Under the pieces are notes generated by a model that saw only the letters and a program-made list of their open reading frames with translations, was not told the DNA's origin and did no database searches. A stretch of 64,000 bases of DNA from contig OZ248415.1 in NCBI GenBank assembly GCA_965234325.1, forward strand, positions 248,001-312,000, written 5' to 3'. Shown in pieces: positions 25,912 to 33,887 of this stretch. How positions within the stretch are numbered: the first letter of the stretch is position 1; each line of letters starts with the position of its first letter. This stretch comes from Limnohabitans kasalickyi. Its GTDB lineage: Bacteria > Pseudomonadota > Gammaproteobacteria > Burkholderiales > Burkholderiaceae_C. The position numbers and the translations under genes are program-made.

Positions 25912-27895
25912 GCCTTGGCGTTGGCGCTTGGTTTTGTCTGGCTTGGTTGGCCTTGCCGTGTTGTCCGTGTGCTTGCTTGCCGCGGATGTGATGGGGGTGT
26001 CTAAGCCAGTCATCAATGGTTTCTTTTTAGTTATCTCGATCTTGGGTTACGCCGCGATTGGGATGTTTTGCCGCACCTCAGTTGCCGAGGAGTACTACGT
26101 CGCGGGGCGTCGCGTCAGCGCTCCGTTCAATGGCATGGCCACCGCCGCAGACTGGATGTCGGCTGCCTCCTTTTTAGGGGTCGCTGGGTTATTGCTGTCA
26201 GACGGTTTTGTCGGCGATGGCACTCATGCTGGCGGTTTGGCCTATCTGCTGGGCTGGACAGGTGGATTTTGTTTGCTGGGTTTTTTGTTTGCGGCCAAGC
26301 TCAATGCCTCCGGTGCCACCACCATTCCGCAATTCTTAGGACGTCGTTTCAACAGCCCGGTGGTGCGCTGGTTGGCGGCCTGGGGAGCGATTTTGTGCTC
26401 CAGCGTTTACTTGGTGGCTCAGATTTATGGCGTCGGTTTAGTCGCCTCTATGCTCTCTGGACTGACGTTTGAATTAGGTGTTTTCTTGGCCCTGGGCGGC
26501 ATTTTGCTGTGTTCGTTTTTAGGTGGCATGCGCGCGGTCACATGGACGCAGGTGGTGCAGTGCGTGGTGATCGTGGCGTCGATGTTGGCCGTCGCCATGG
26601 CGGTGTCTTGGCAGGTTCAAGGGCACCCCGTGATCTCGGTGGCAGCGGCGCAGACTTTGCAGCAGATGGAGGCGCGCATTCAGGTGATTCAGGCCGATCC
26701 CGCTGAATTGGCGACGCGTGAGGCGATGGCGCAGCGCATGTGGGACCTAGAGGCCAAGATGGCTGACCCCTTGAATGCCCGCGAGCTAGAGCGACAAGTC
26801 TTAGCCAAGCAAATTGCCAAAGCAAAATCGGACAGCCTGCCTTTGCGGGATATTCAGCGCCTAGAGGCCAATCCTGCTTGGAGAGAGCAGGGTTCTGAGC
26901 GCTTGGTACGCGCCTGGCAAGAGGAGCGCGATGGTCTTGCACGGGCCATTCAACACCCCGTTGGTTTTCAAGCGCCGCGCGAAGAAGGCTTCAAGCAAGG
27001 TTGGGTGAATTCGCTGGCTTTGGTCTTTTGTTTGATGGTGGGAACGGCGGCTTTGCCGCACATTTTGGTTCGCTCTTACACGGCGGCAAGTCCTGACGAG
27101 GCTCAGCGATCGATTGTTTGGGCGATGGTTTTTATCGTGATCGTTTATTTGTGTGCATCGTCTTTGGCGGTGTTGCTCAAGTCCTTCGTGCTCAATGAGT
27201 TGGTGGGCGCACCCTTGAACCAATTGCCCGAATGGGCCGAACGCTTGAAGCTGCGTAAGCTGGCGCTGCTGAGCATCAGCGACTACAACAACGATGGGGT
27301 GGTGCAGTACGCTGATATTCGGTTGATCGAGCAATACATCGTGCTGGCAGTGCCAGAAATTGTGCGGATTTCACCCGTTTTTACGGGGTTGATTGCCGCA
27401 GGGGCGTTGGCAGCGGCCTTGTCAACAGCAGACGGTTTGCTGCTCACGATTTCTAATGCGCTTGCCCAAGATTTGTATTTCGACACGGTCGATCCGAATG
27501 CGCCCCCGCTGCGCCGGGTGATGTTGTCCAAAATCATGCTGATGGTGGTGGCCTTGCTGGCGGCTTGGTTTGCGACCAACCGCTCAGTGAATATTCTGTT
27601 TTGGGTAACGTGTGCGTTCTCTTTGGCCGCATCCACGTTTTTCCCTGTGCTGCTGATGGGGCTGTATTGGCCGCGTATGAACCGCGTGGGGGCGGTAGCG
27701 GCGATGGTGTCGGGGCTAGGCGTCTCGTTTTATTACATTGTGGCCAACCACCCCTGGGTCCAGCTGTCTTTGAATTTGCAGCCCAGCGACACCTTGTGGT
27801 GGGGCTTAGAGCCCATTTGTGCCGGCGTGTTCGGTGTTCCAACGGGCTTATTGGCTGGATTCATCTTCAGTCAGCGTAGGACACGGCAAAATTGA
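25901..27895 (+). CDS. Sodium:solute symporter family protein, VC_2705-type large subunit
   Basis: 664 residues with about 13 membrane segments in the SSS fold. The signature region EEYYVAGRRVSAPFNGMATAADWMSAASFLG and FVGDGTHAGGLAYLLGWTGGF match the acetate/organic-anion symporter branch. An insertion of about 110 charged, helix-prone residues (around 250-360) lies between hydrophobic segments, a feature of the VC_2705 subfamily. GTAALPHILVRSYTA and AAGALAAALSTADGLLLTISNALAQD are core motifs. Start ATG 25901 sits inside the small-subunit gene. Substrate is unknown; a small organic acid is plausible given ppsA upstream and aceA in the window, but that is inference. Confidence 0.85.
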   Translation: MPNKPWRWRLVLSGLVGLAVLSVCLLAADVMGVSKPVINGFFLVISILGYAAIGMFCRTSVAEEYYVAGRRVSAPFNGMATAADWMSAASFLGVAGLLLSDGFVGDGTHAGGLAYLLGWTGGFCLLGFLFAAKLNASGATTIPQFLGRRFNSPVVRWLAAWGAILCSSVYLVAQIYGVGLVASMLSGLTFELGVFLALGGILLCSFLGGMRAVTWTQVVQCVVIVASMLAVAMAVSWQVQGHPVISVAAAQTLQQMEARIQVIQADPAELATREAMAQRMWDLEAKMADPLNARELERQVLAKQIAKAKSDSLPLRDIQRLEANPAWREQGSERLVRAWQEERDGLARAIQHPVGFQAPREEGFKQGWVNSLALVFCLMVGTAALPHILVRSYTAASPDEAQRSIVWAMVFIVIVYLCASSLAVLLKSFVLNELVGAPLNQLPEWAERLKLRKLALLSISDYNNDGVVQYADIRLIEQYIVLAVPEIVRISPVFTGLIAAGALAAALSTADGLLLTISNALAQDLYFDTVDPNAPPLRRVMLSKIMLMVVALLAAWFATNRSVNILFWVTCAFSLAASTFFPVLLMGLYWPRMNRVGAVAAMVSGLGVSFYYIVANHPWVQLSLNLQPSDTLWWGLEPICAGVFGVPTGLLAGFIFSQRRTRQN

Positions 27896-27967
27896 CTATA
27901 CTAGTGGGCTTTCCCTTGCTGCAGTGCGTCTGACGCCGCGAGCAGCTTCAACCCACAAGGAGTGTCC

Positions 27968-28333
27968 ATGCGTCATTACGAAATCATTTTGTTGATCCAC
28001 CCGGATCAAAGCGAGCAAGTTCCAGCCATGCTGGAGCGTTACAAAGGCATGATCACCGCAGGTGGTGGTGCTATTCACCGTATGGAAGACTGGGGTCGCC
28101 GCCAGTTGGCCTACATGATCAACAAGCTCGCCAAAGCTCACTACATTTGCTTGAACATCGAAGCTGATCAAGCTGTGATGTCTGAACTCGAACACGCGTT
28201 CAAGTTCAACGATGCTGTGTTGCGTCACCTGACCGTCTTGAAGAAGAAAGCTGACACAGCGCCTTCACTCATGATGAAGACAGTTGAGCGCGAAGAAGCC
28301 CGTAAGACTCAGCAAGCTGAGTTCGCCGGCTAA
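27968..28333 (+). CDS. rpsF: 30S ribosomal protein S6
   Basis: 121 residues. MRHYEIILLIHPDQSEQVPAMLERY and DWGRRQLAYMINKLAKAHYICLNIEAD are the S6 signature. S6 binds S18 and 16S rRNA in the platform of the 30S subunit. ATG 27968 follows a strong AAGGAG site. First gene of the rpsF-priB-rpsR-rplI operon; TATACT at 27897-27902 is a possible -10 element upstream. Confidence 0.97.
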   Translation: MRHYEIILLIHPDQSEQVPAMLERYKGMITAGGGAIHRMEDWGRRQLAYMINKLAKAHYICLNIEADQAVMSELEHAFKFNDAVLRHLTVLKKKADTAPSLMMKTVEREEARKTQQAEFAG

Positions 28334-28353
28334 TTTTTGCCTTATTGCAAGGT

Positions 28354-28644
28354 GTGAATCACGTTGTTTTGAACGCTTGCATCGCAGAGGTTTCGGCCAT
28401 GCGTTACACCCCAGCAGGTTTACCTGCCCTTGATTTGAGGCTCGAACATGAGTCTGATATCGAAGAAGCGGGGCACAAGCGACAAGTCAAAACAAGTGTC
28501 AAAACAGTGGCTTTGGGTGCTTTGGCTGAACGCTTAGTTCGTCAACCCTTAGGTAGCCTTTGGCAGTTCACCGGTTTTTTAGCCAGCCCGCGCAATAGCA
28601 AAAACGTCGTTCTTCATATTCAAGATTTTCAGCAAATTTCATAG
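28354..28644 (+). CDS. priB: Primosomal replication protein N (PriB)
   Basis: About 96 residues in a single OB fold. The conserved segment MRYTPAGLPALDLRLEHES and the ending SKNVVLHIQDFQQI identify PriB, a single-stranded DNA-binding protein related to SSB that helps PriA reload DnaB at stalled forks. The start is uncertain: GTG 28354 (VNHVVLNACI) has AAGG very close, and TTG 28345 is an alternative. It lies between rpsF and rpsR, as in E. coli and other Beta- and Gammaproteobacteria, and dnaB follows the same operon. Confidence 0.9.
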   Translation: MNHVVLNACIAEVSAMRYTPAGLPALDLRLEHESDIEEAGHKRQVKTSVKTVALGALAERLVRQPLGSLWQFTGFLASPRNSKNVVLHIQDFQQIS

Positions 28645-28656
28645 GAGGCCCAGATC

Positions 28657-28938
28657 ATGGCCACGTTCAAGAAATTCAACAAAGACAAGCGCCCTAAGCG
28701 CAACACACAATCTCTGCTCTTCAAACGCAAGCGCTTCTGCCGCTTCACCGTCACGGGCGTTGAAGAAATCGACTACAAAGACGTCGACACATTGCGTGAT
28801 TTCATCGCCGAAAACGGCAAAATCATCCCCGCACGCCTGACCGGCACACGCGCCATTTACCAACGTCAGCTGAACACAGCCATCAAGCGCGCACGCTTCT
28901 TGGCCCTGGTGCCTTACAGCGACCAGCACAAGATCTAA
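28657..28938 (+). CDS. rpsR: 30S ribosomal protein S18
   Basis: 93 residues. RKRFCRFTVTGVEEIDYKDVDTL and the basic core IPARLTGTRAIYQRQLNTAIKRARFLALVP are the S18 signature. A near-perfect AGGAGG site stands before ATG 28657. S18 pairs with S6, encoded two genes upstream. The N-terminal extension (about 15 Lys/Asn-rich residues) is longer than that of E. coli S18. Confidence 0.97.
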   Translation: MATFKKFNKDKRPKRNTQSLLFKRKRFCRFTVTGVEEIDYKDVDTLRDFIAENGKIIPARLTGTRAIYQRQLNTAIKRARFLALVPYSDQHKI

Positions 28939-28949
28939 GGAGCCCGACC

Positions 28950-29402
28950 ATGCAAATTATTCTGCTCGACAAGGTCGTGAACCTCGGCAACCTCGGCGAA
29001 ATCGTCCGAGTGAAAGACGGTTACGCACGTAACTTCTTGATCCCTTCAGGCCGCGCTCGTCGCGCCACTGAAACTGCGATCAAGGAATTCGAAGTGCGCC
29101 GCGCTGAACTTGAAAAAGCTGCGGCTGAAAAGTTGACTGCTGCACAAGCGCAAGGCGAAAAACTGGCCGGTACTTCGGTCAAACTCAGCCAAAAAGCGGG
29201 TGTGGACGGCCGTTTGTTCGGTTCGGTCACCAACAGCGACATCGCTGAAGCCTTGACTAAAAACGGCTTTGCTGTGGTCAAGTCACAAGTGCGTATGCCC
29301 ACAGGCCCCATCAAGGTTGTGAGCGATAGCACGGTGAGCGTGGCTCTGCACACGGATGTGGTCGTTGAGATCACTGTGTCTGTGTACGGCGAAACTGCTT
29401 AA
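28950..29402 (+). CDS. rplI: 50S ribosomal protein L9
   Basis: 150 residues. The N-terminal rRNA-binding domain MQIILLDKVVNLGNLGEIVRVKDGYARNFLIP is diagnostic, followed by the long connecting helix and the C-terminal domain (GRLFGSVTNSDIAEALTKNGF). AAGGAG precedes the ATG. Last gene of the rpsF operon, followed by a strong terminator. Confidence 0.97.
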   Translation: MQIILLDKVVNLGNLGEIVRVKDGYARNFLIPSGRARRATETAIKEFEVRRAELEKAAAEKLTAAQAQGEKLAGTSVKLSQKAGVDGRLFGSVTNSDIAEALTKNGFAVVKSQVRMPTGPIKVVSDSTVSVALHTDVVVEITVSVYGETA

Positions 29403-29420
29403 GTTTCTTCCGCCCAGGCA

Positions 29421-29447
29421 AAAGCCGCTCTTCGGAGCGGCTTTTTT
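29421..29447 (+). terminator. Terminator after rplI with UUCG tetraloop
   Basis: Stem AAAGCCGCTC (29421-29430) and GAGCGGCTTT enclose the very stable TTCG loop (29431-29434), followed by a T run. It separates the ribosomal operon from dnaB. Confidence 0.9.
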
Positions 29448-29490
29448 CTTTGTTTGCTTGAAATATTGTTTTCCCCAAATAGCGCACCGC

Positions 29491-29511
29491 TTATCCACAG
29501 AGTTATCCCCG
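29491..29511 (+). promoter_or_regulatory. DnaA box upstream of dnaB
   Basis: TTATCCACA at 29491-29499 is a perfect match to the high-affinity DnaA box consensus, and TTATCCCCG at 29503-29511, twelve bases later, is a weaker copy. They lie about 50-65 bases before the dnaB start. DnaA control of dnaB is inference. Confidence 0.55.
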
Positions 29512-29557
29512 AGCTTGTGCTGTATGGGACGTAGGATGCGTGTTTTACAGGATGCTT

Positions 29558-30967
29558 ATGTCTGCCGCTTTGTCCAGCCTTGAAGATGGCTTTTCCGCCG
29601 ATCAACAAATCGCTCAGTTGCGTATTCCCCCGCACTCCGTCGAGGCCGAGTCGAGCGTCTTGGGGGGCTTGCTCTTGGACAACAGCGCGTGGGATCGCGT
29701 GGGCGATTTGTTGGTCGATGGCGACTTTTATCGCTACGAACACAAGCAGGTCTACGCCGCCATTGGGGCTTTGGTGAACACCAGTCGCCCTGCTGACGTC
29801 ATCACGGTGTATGAGCATTTGCAGGCTTTGGGAAAGGCCGAAGAGATCGGTGGCTTGGGTTATCTCAACGCCTTGGCTCAATACGTACCGAGCGCGAGCA
29901 ACATCAGACGCTATGCCGAAATCGTGCGTGAGCGTTCGATTTTGCGCAAGCTGGTGACAGCCAGCGATGAAATTGCCACCAACGCCTTCAATACGCAAGG
30001 CCGTGCAGTGGCTCAAATTTTGGACGAGGCCGAGCAAAAGATCTTCAACATTGGTGAAGAAGGCTCGCGCATGAAGCAGGGCTTTCAGGCCATGCCCCAG
30101 TTGGTGGTGGACCTGTTGGACCGTGTGCAAGAAATGGCCGACAACCAAAACGACATCACCGGCGTGCCAACGGGCTTTGTCGACTTTGACCGCATGACCT
30201 CCGGCTTGCAGCCGGGTGACTTGATTGTGTTGGCGGCCCGTCCGTCGATGGGTAAAACGGCGTTAGCCATCAACATCGCCGAGCATGTGGCGGTGAACGA
30301 AGGTTTGCCTGTGGCTGTTTTCTCGATGGAGATGGGCGCGTCGCAGTTGGCGGTTCGTATCGTGGGCTCGATTGGTCGTGTGGACCAAGGTCACCTGCGC
30401 ACTGGCAAGCTCAGTGATGATGAGTGGCCGCGTTTGACCGAGGCGATTGAAAAGCTGCGCAATGTGTCGTTGCACATTGACGAAACACCTGGCCTCACGC
30501 CTAGCGAGTTACGCGCTAACGCCCGACGTTTGGCACGTCAGTGCGGCAAATTGGGCTTGATCGTGGTCGACTATTTGCAGCTGATGAGTGGCTCTAGCAG
30601 CAGTGGTGGTGACAACCGTGCTACCGAGATTGGCGAAATTTCTCGGGGTTTGAAGATGCTCGCCAAAGAACTGCAGTGCCCCGTGATTGCCTTGTCTCAG
30701 CTCAACCGAAGCGTGGAACAGCGCACCGACAAGCGCCCCATGATGAGTGACTTGCGTGAATCGGGCGCCATTGAGCAGGACGCGGACGTCATCATGTTTA
30801 TTTACCGCGATGATTATTACAACAAAGAGTCTAAAGAGCCGGGTGTGGCCGAGGTCATCATTGGCAAGCAGCGTAACGGCCCCACGGGCACCGTCAAGCT
30901 GGCCTTCTTGAAGCCGCTGACCAAGTTCGAGAGCTTGGCCAGTGGCTACAGCAGCGGCGACTATTAA
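29558..30967 (+). CDS. dnaB: Replicative DNA helicase DnaB
   Basis: 469 residues. The N-terminal domain has IPPHSVEAESSVLGGLLLDN; the RecA-like ATPase has Walker A ARPSMGKTALAINIAE, Walker B-type GLIVVDYLQLM, and the sequence SQLNRSVEQRTDKRPMMSDLRESGAIEQDAD including the arginine-finger region. No intein is present. It unwinds the parental duplex ahead of DNA polymerase III. ATG 29558 is favoured because AGG lies seven bases upstream; ATG 29552 and GTG 29540 are in frame. DnaA-box-like sites precede it, and priB, encoding a DnaB-loading helper, is three genes upstream. Confidence 0.97.
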   Translation: MSAALSSLEDGFSADQQIAQLRIPPHSVEAESSVLGGLLLDNSAWDRVGDLLVDGDFYRYEHKQVYAAIGALVNTSRPADVITVYEHLQALGKAEEIGGLGYLNALAQYVPSASNIRRYAEIVRERSILRKLVTASDEIATNAFNTQGRAVAQILDEAEQKIFNIGEEGSRMKQGFQAMPQLVVDLLDRVQEMADNQNDITGVPTGFVDFDRMTSGLQPGDLIVLAARPSMGKTALAINIAEHVAVNEGLPVAVFSMEMGASQLAVRIVGSIGRVDQGHLRTGKLSDDEWPRLTEAIEKLRNVSLHIDETPGLTPSELRANARRLARQCGKLGLIVVDYLQLMSGSSSSGGDNRATEIGEISRGLKMLAKELQCPVIALSQLNRSVEQRTDKRPMMSDLRESGAIEQDADVIMFIYRDDYYNKESKEPGVAEVIIGKQRNGPTGTVKLAFLKPLTKFESLASGYSSGDY

Positions 30968-30970
30968 GTC

Positions 30971-32665
30971 TTAGAGCACATCGCTGGCATAGTCTGCCAG
31001 TCGTGAGCGCTCACCGCGCGCGAGGGTGATGTGCCCGCCGTGTGGCCAGCCTTTGAAGCGGTCTACGGCGTACGTCAAACCGGACGAGCCTTCGGTCAAG
31101 TAAGGCGTGTCGATCTGGGCCAAGTTACCCATGCAGACGATCTTGGTGCCGGGGCCCGCACGGGTGATCAAAGTTTTCATTTGTTTGGGTGTCAAGTTTT
31201 GCGCCTCATCAATGATCAAGTACTTGTTCAAGAACGTGCGTCCGCGCATAAAGTTCAGGCTCTTGATCTTGATGCGGCTGCGAATCAACTCATTGGTCGC
31301 AGCACGGCCCCATTCGCCGGACGTGGTTTCGGTTTTGGCCAGCACTTCCAGGTTGTCGTCCAACGCACCCATCCAAGGGCCCATTTTTTCTTCTTCTGTG
31401 CCGGGCAAAAATCCGATGTCTTCGCCCACGCTCACGGTGGCGCGGGTCATGATGATTTCGGTATACCGGCGATCGTCTAAAACTTGGGTCAGGCCCGCAG
31501 CCAGAGCCATCAAGGTCTTGCCTGTGCCTGCCGTGCCGGTGAGGGTGACGAAGTCAATCTCAGGGTCGGTCAACATGTTCATCGCGAAATTTTGTTCGCG
31601 GTTGCGTGTCGTCACGCCCCACACTGAATTCTTGAGGTGGTTGAAATCTTTGAGGGTCTTGAGCACCACGTTTTTGCCGCGGATCTCAGTCACGCGTGCG
31701 TACAAACTGGGTTCGCCAGGCGCTTCGTAATACACAAATTGGTTGATGTGCAAGTCGGCCACGATGGGGCCGCTCAAGCTGTAGAACGTCTGGTTGCCAC
31801 TTTGCCAGCTCTCTACCGACTTGGCGTGTTTGATCCAGAAGTCTTGGGGCAGGGCGATGGCACCCGAGTAAAGCAGGTCGCCGTCTTCAAGGGTTTTGTC
31901 ATTTTGGTAGTCTTCCGCCGCCAAGCCCAACGCGCGTGCTTTGACGCGCATATTGATGTCTTTGGAGACCAGCACCACTTCACGCGGCGCATGGCGTTGT
32001 CGCAAGGCTTCGACCACACCCAAGATTTGGTTGTCAGCCTTGCCTTGGGGCAAGCTCGAGGGCAAGGTGAAATCGAGCACCTGAGTTTGAAAGAACAGTC
32101 GACCACCCACTTGGCGGTGCCCTGTGCCATCGAGCTTGATGCCGGTGGTGATGTCTGCACCATGCGTGGCCACCAACGCATCGAGCGTGCGGCTGGTTTG
32201 GCGGGCGTTGCGCGCAACTTCAGTCATGCCTTTTTTGTGACCGTCGAGCTCTTCAAGCACGATCATGGGCAAGAACACATCGTGCTCTTCGAAATTGAAG
32301 AGGCACATGGGGTCGTGCATCAAGACGTTGGTGTCGAGCACGAACAATTTGGTGGGTCCACTCTGTTTTGGCTTTTTGACGCGTGCCGAGGTGTTGCGTG
32401 TTGGCGCTGACTGTCGATCTTCGTTGCGAGGTTTCTCCGCTGGGGCTTCAGCGAGGCGAGCATTTTCGGGGCGCACCTGACTCACTTTGCTGGCAGGGGC
32501 TTGTGGTTTCACCAAAGGTGCTTTGGGCGACTGTTCGGACACCATGGTTGCCGTGGGCTCCGATTTTTCTTCTGTCCTGCGGAGCGATTTGGTTTTTGCA
32601 GGAGGCTGGATGGCTTCGGTATTCAGGAAAGCAGCGCGTTTGGCAGGAGCAGGAGGCAGTGGCAT
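30971..32665 (-). CDS. PIN domain-PhoH ATPase fusion protein
   Basis: 564 residues. After a disordered, charged N-terminal stretch of about 100 residues comes a PIN nuclease domain (KLFVLDTNVLMHDP, then PMIVLEELDGHKKG, keeping the acidic residues) and then a PhoH ATPase domain with Walker A GTAGTGKTLMALAAGL and IIDEAQNLTPKQMKTLITRAGPGTKIVCMGN. This is the PhoH2/YlaK-type architecture, reported in other bacteria to have RNA helicase/RNase activity. It converges on dnaB with three bases between stop codons. The N-terminal 100 residues have no recognisable domain. RNA substrate is unknown. Confidence 0.92.
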   Translation of the reverse strand: MPLPPAPAKRAAFLNTEAIQPPAKTKSLRRTEEKSEPTATMVSEQSPKAPLVKPQAPASKVSQVRPENARLAEAPAEKPRNEDRQSAPTRNTSARVKKPKQSGPTKLFVLDTNVLMHDPMCLFNFEEHDVFLPMIVLEELDGHKKGMTEVARNARQTSRTLDALVATHGADITTGIKLDGTGHRQVGGRLFFQTQVLDFTLPSSLPQGKADNQILGVVEALRQRHAPREVVLVSKDINMRVKARALGLAAEDYQNDKTLEDGDLLYSGAIALPQDFWIKHAKSVESWQSGNQTFYSLSGPIVADLHINQFVYYEAPGEPSLYARVTEIRGKNVVLKTLKDFNHLKNSVWGVTTRNREQNFAMNMLTDPEIDFVTLTGTAGTGKTLMALAAGLTQVLDDRRYTEIIMTRATVSVGEDIGFLPGTEEEKMGPWMGALDDNLEVLAKTETTSGEWGRAATNELIRSRIKIKSLNFMRGRTFLNKYLIIDEAQNLTPKQMKTLITRAGPGTKIVCMGNLAQIDTPYLTEGSSGLTYAVDRFKGWPHGGHITLARGERSRLADYASDVL

Positions 32666-32703
32666 GGAATGACTTTGTATGAAGTAACGAAAAAGTTGGG
32701 CTC

Positions 32704-32739
32704 AAAAACGAAAAAGCCGCCTGGAGGCCAAGGCGGCTT
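32704..32739 (-). terminator. Terminator after bcp (minus strand)
   Basis: AAGCCGCCT at 32714-32722 pairs with AGGCGGCTT at 32731-32739. Read on the minus strand the stem is followed by two T tracts (complement of A runs at 32711-32715 and 32704-32708), so it ends bcp transcription before the PIN-PhoH gene. Confidence 0.8.
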
Positions 32740-32816
32740 GAACAGAAAGCGTGTTCGTTTTTGTGAACGTCATGAAATCACTATAACCGAGCTCTGTGAC
32801 GTTTTGAGGGCAAGGT

Positions 32817-33296
32817 TTAGGCGCCTGCTTTTTTCAAGGCTTTGACGGCTTTTAAAACATCATCCACATGCCCTGGGACTTTCAAACCGCGCCACTCTTC
32901 TTTGAGTAAGCCATCTGGCCCCACCAAGAACGTGCTGCGTTCAATGCCTTTGACCTTTTTGCCGTACATGATTTTGTTTTTGACCACACCAAACATGTGA
33001 CACATTTTTTCTTCCGTGTCGGCAATCAGTTCGAACGGGAGTTCAAGTTTGGTTTTGAAATCGTCGTGAGACTTCATGTTGTCGCGAGACACACCAAAGA
33101 CGATGGCGCCAGCTTTGACAAAGTCTTTGTACTTATCGCGAAATTGCATCGCTTCGGTGGTGCAGCCAGGGGTGTTGTCTTTGGGGTAAAAGTACAACAC
33201 CATCATTTGGCCGTTGTGAGAGTTGTTAGAAACCTTGATGCCACCTGTTGCATTGGCCTCAAATTCGGGAAGGGGTTTGTTGACAACAATTGCCAT
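32817..33296 (-). CDS. bcp: Thioredoxin-dependent peroxiredoxin (Bcp/PrxQ type)
   Basis: 159 residues. It reduces hydroperoxides. The peroxidatic Cys is residue 45 in YPKDNTPGCTTEAMQFRD. In E. coli Bcp a resolving Cys follows five residues later; here that position is Met 50, so the enzyme is either one-Cys or uses another Cys (the CHMF cysteine near residue 97). Other family motifs are VFGVSRDNMKSHDDFK and ERSTFLVGPDG. ATG 33296 was chosen over an ATG three codons upstream because family members begin at MAI. Single-gene unit with its own terminator. Confidence 0.93.
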   Translation of the reverse strand: MAIVVNKPLPEFEANATGGIKVSNNSHNGQMMVLYFYPKDNTPGCTTEAMQFRDKYKDFVKAGAIVFGVSRDNMKSHDDFKTKLELPFELIADTEEKMCHMFGVVKNKIMYGKKVKGIERSTFLVGPDGLLKEEWRGLKVPGHVDDVLKAVKALKKAGA

Positions 33297-33435
33297 AGCG
33301 CTCAATCAGGTGTGACAGTGGAGACGGCCGGATGAAGGAGGCGACTGTCTAGACAGCCCCCTTGCGGCAACCCATTATTTTAACTTAGAAAGATAAGCGG
33401 TATGTGCTTTGGCCAGTAGGTCACTGAATACGTAC

Positions 33436-33822
33436 TTATGAATTACTTGGTGTTGCCTCAATCAGCAAAGCGGCCGCCACTTTACGTCCTTCGCCCGCCA
33501 AGATGTTGTAGGTGCGGCAGGCCGCTTGCGTGTCCATCGTCTCGAGCCCAATGCGCTTATTCATCAGGCTCGTCAGCCATTGGGGAGGGGCAAAGCGCAA
33601 GCGTTCACCGCTGCCAAAAATCACCAGTTCGACATCGAGTTCGGCCAGTTGCTCAAAATGATGCGGCTGCAAATCGTCAAAGCTGGTGCAGGACCAATCC
33701 AGTCGAATACCTGCTGAAGAGATCAGCACGCTGTGATGTGTTTTTTCACCTTGAATAGCGACCCAGCCAGGTCCATAGCCGGTGACGGACAAGGTGTCGA
33801 TGCGATCGGGTTGTAATTTCAT
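33436..33822 (-). CDS. Mth938-like domain protein (DUF498)
   Basis: 128 residues. The pattern DTLSVTGYGPGWVAIQGE, the stretch LDVELVIFGSGERLRFAPPQW and the end MDTQAACRTYNILAGEGRKVAAALLI are the Mth938/NDUFAF3-like fold (DUF498). The human relative helps assemble respiratory complex I; bacterial function is unproven. It is divergent from alaA, with 65 bases between starts, so promoters must overlap in that short space. Confidence 0.88.
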   Translation of the reverse strand: MKLQPDRIDTLSVTGYGPGWVAIQGEKTHHSVLISSAGIRLDWSCTSFDDLQPHHFEQLAELDVELVIFGSGERLRFAPPQWLTSLMNKRIGLETMDTQAACRTYNILAGEGRKVAAALLIEATPSNS

Positions 33823-33887
33823 AAATGCCTAGAGAACTGTGGTCAAATTATAGGTTTTCACCCTGCTAAAGAGCCCTCGGAGGGACT

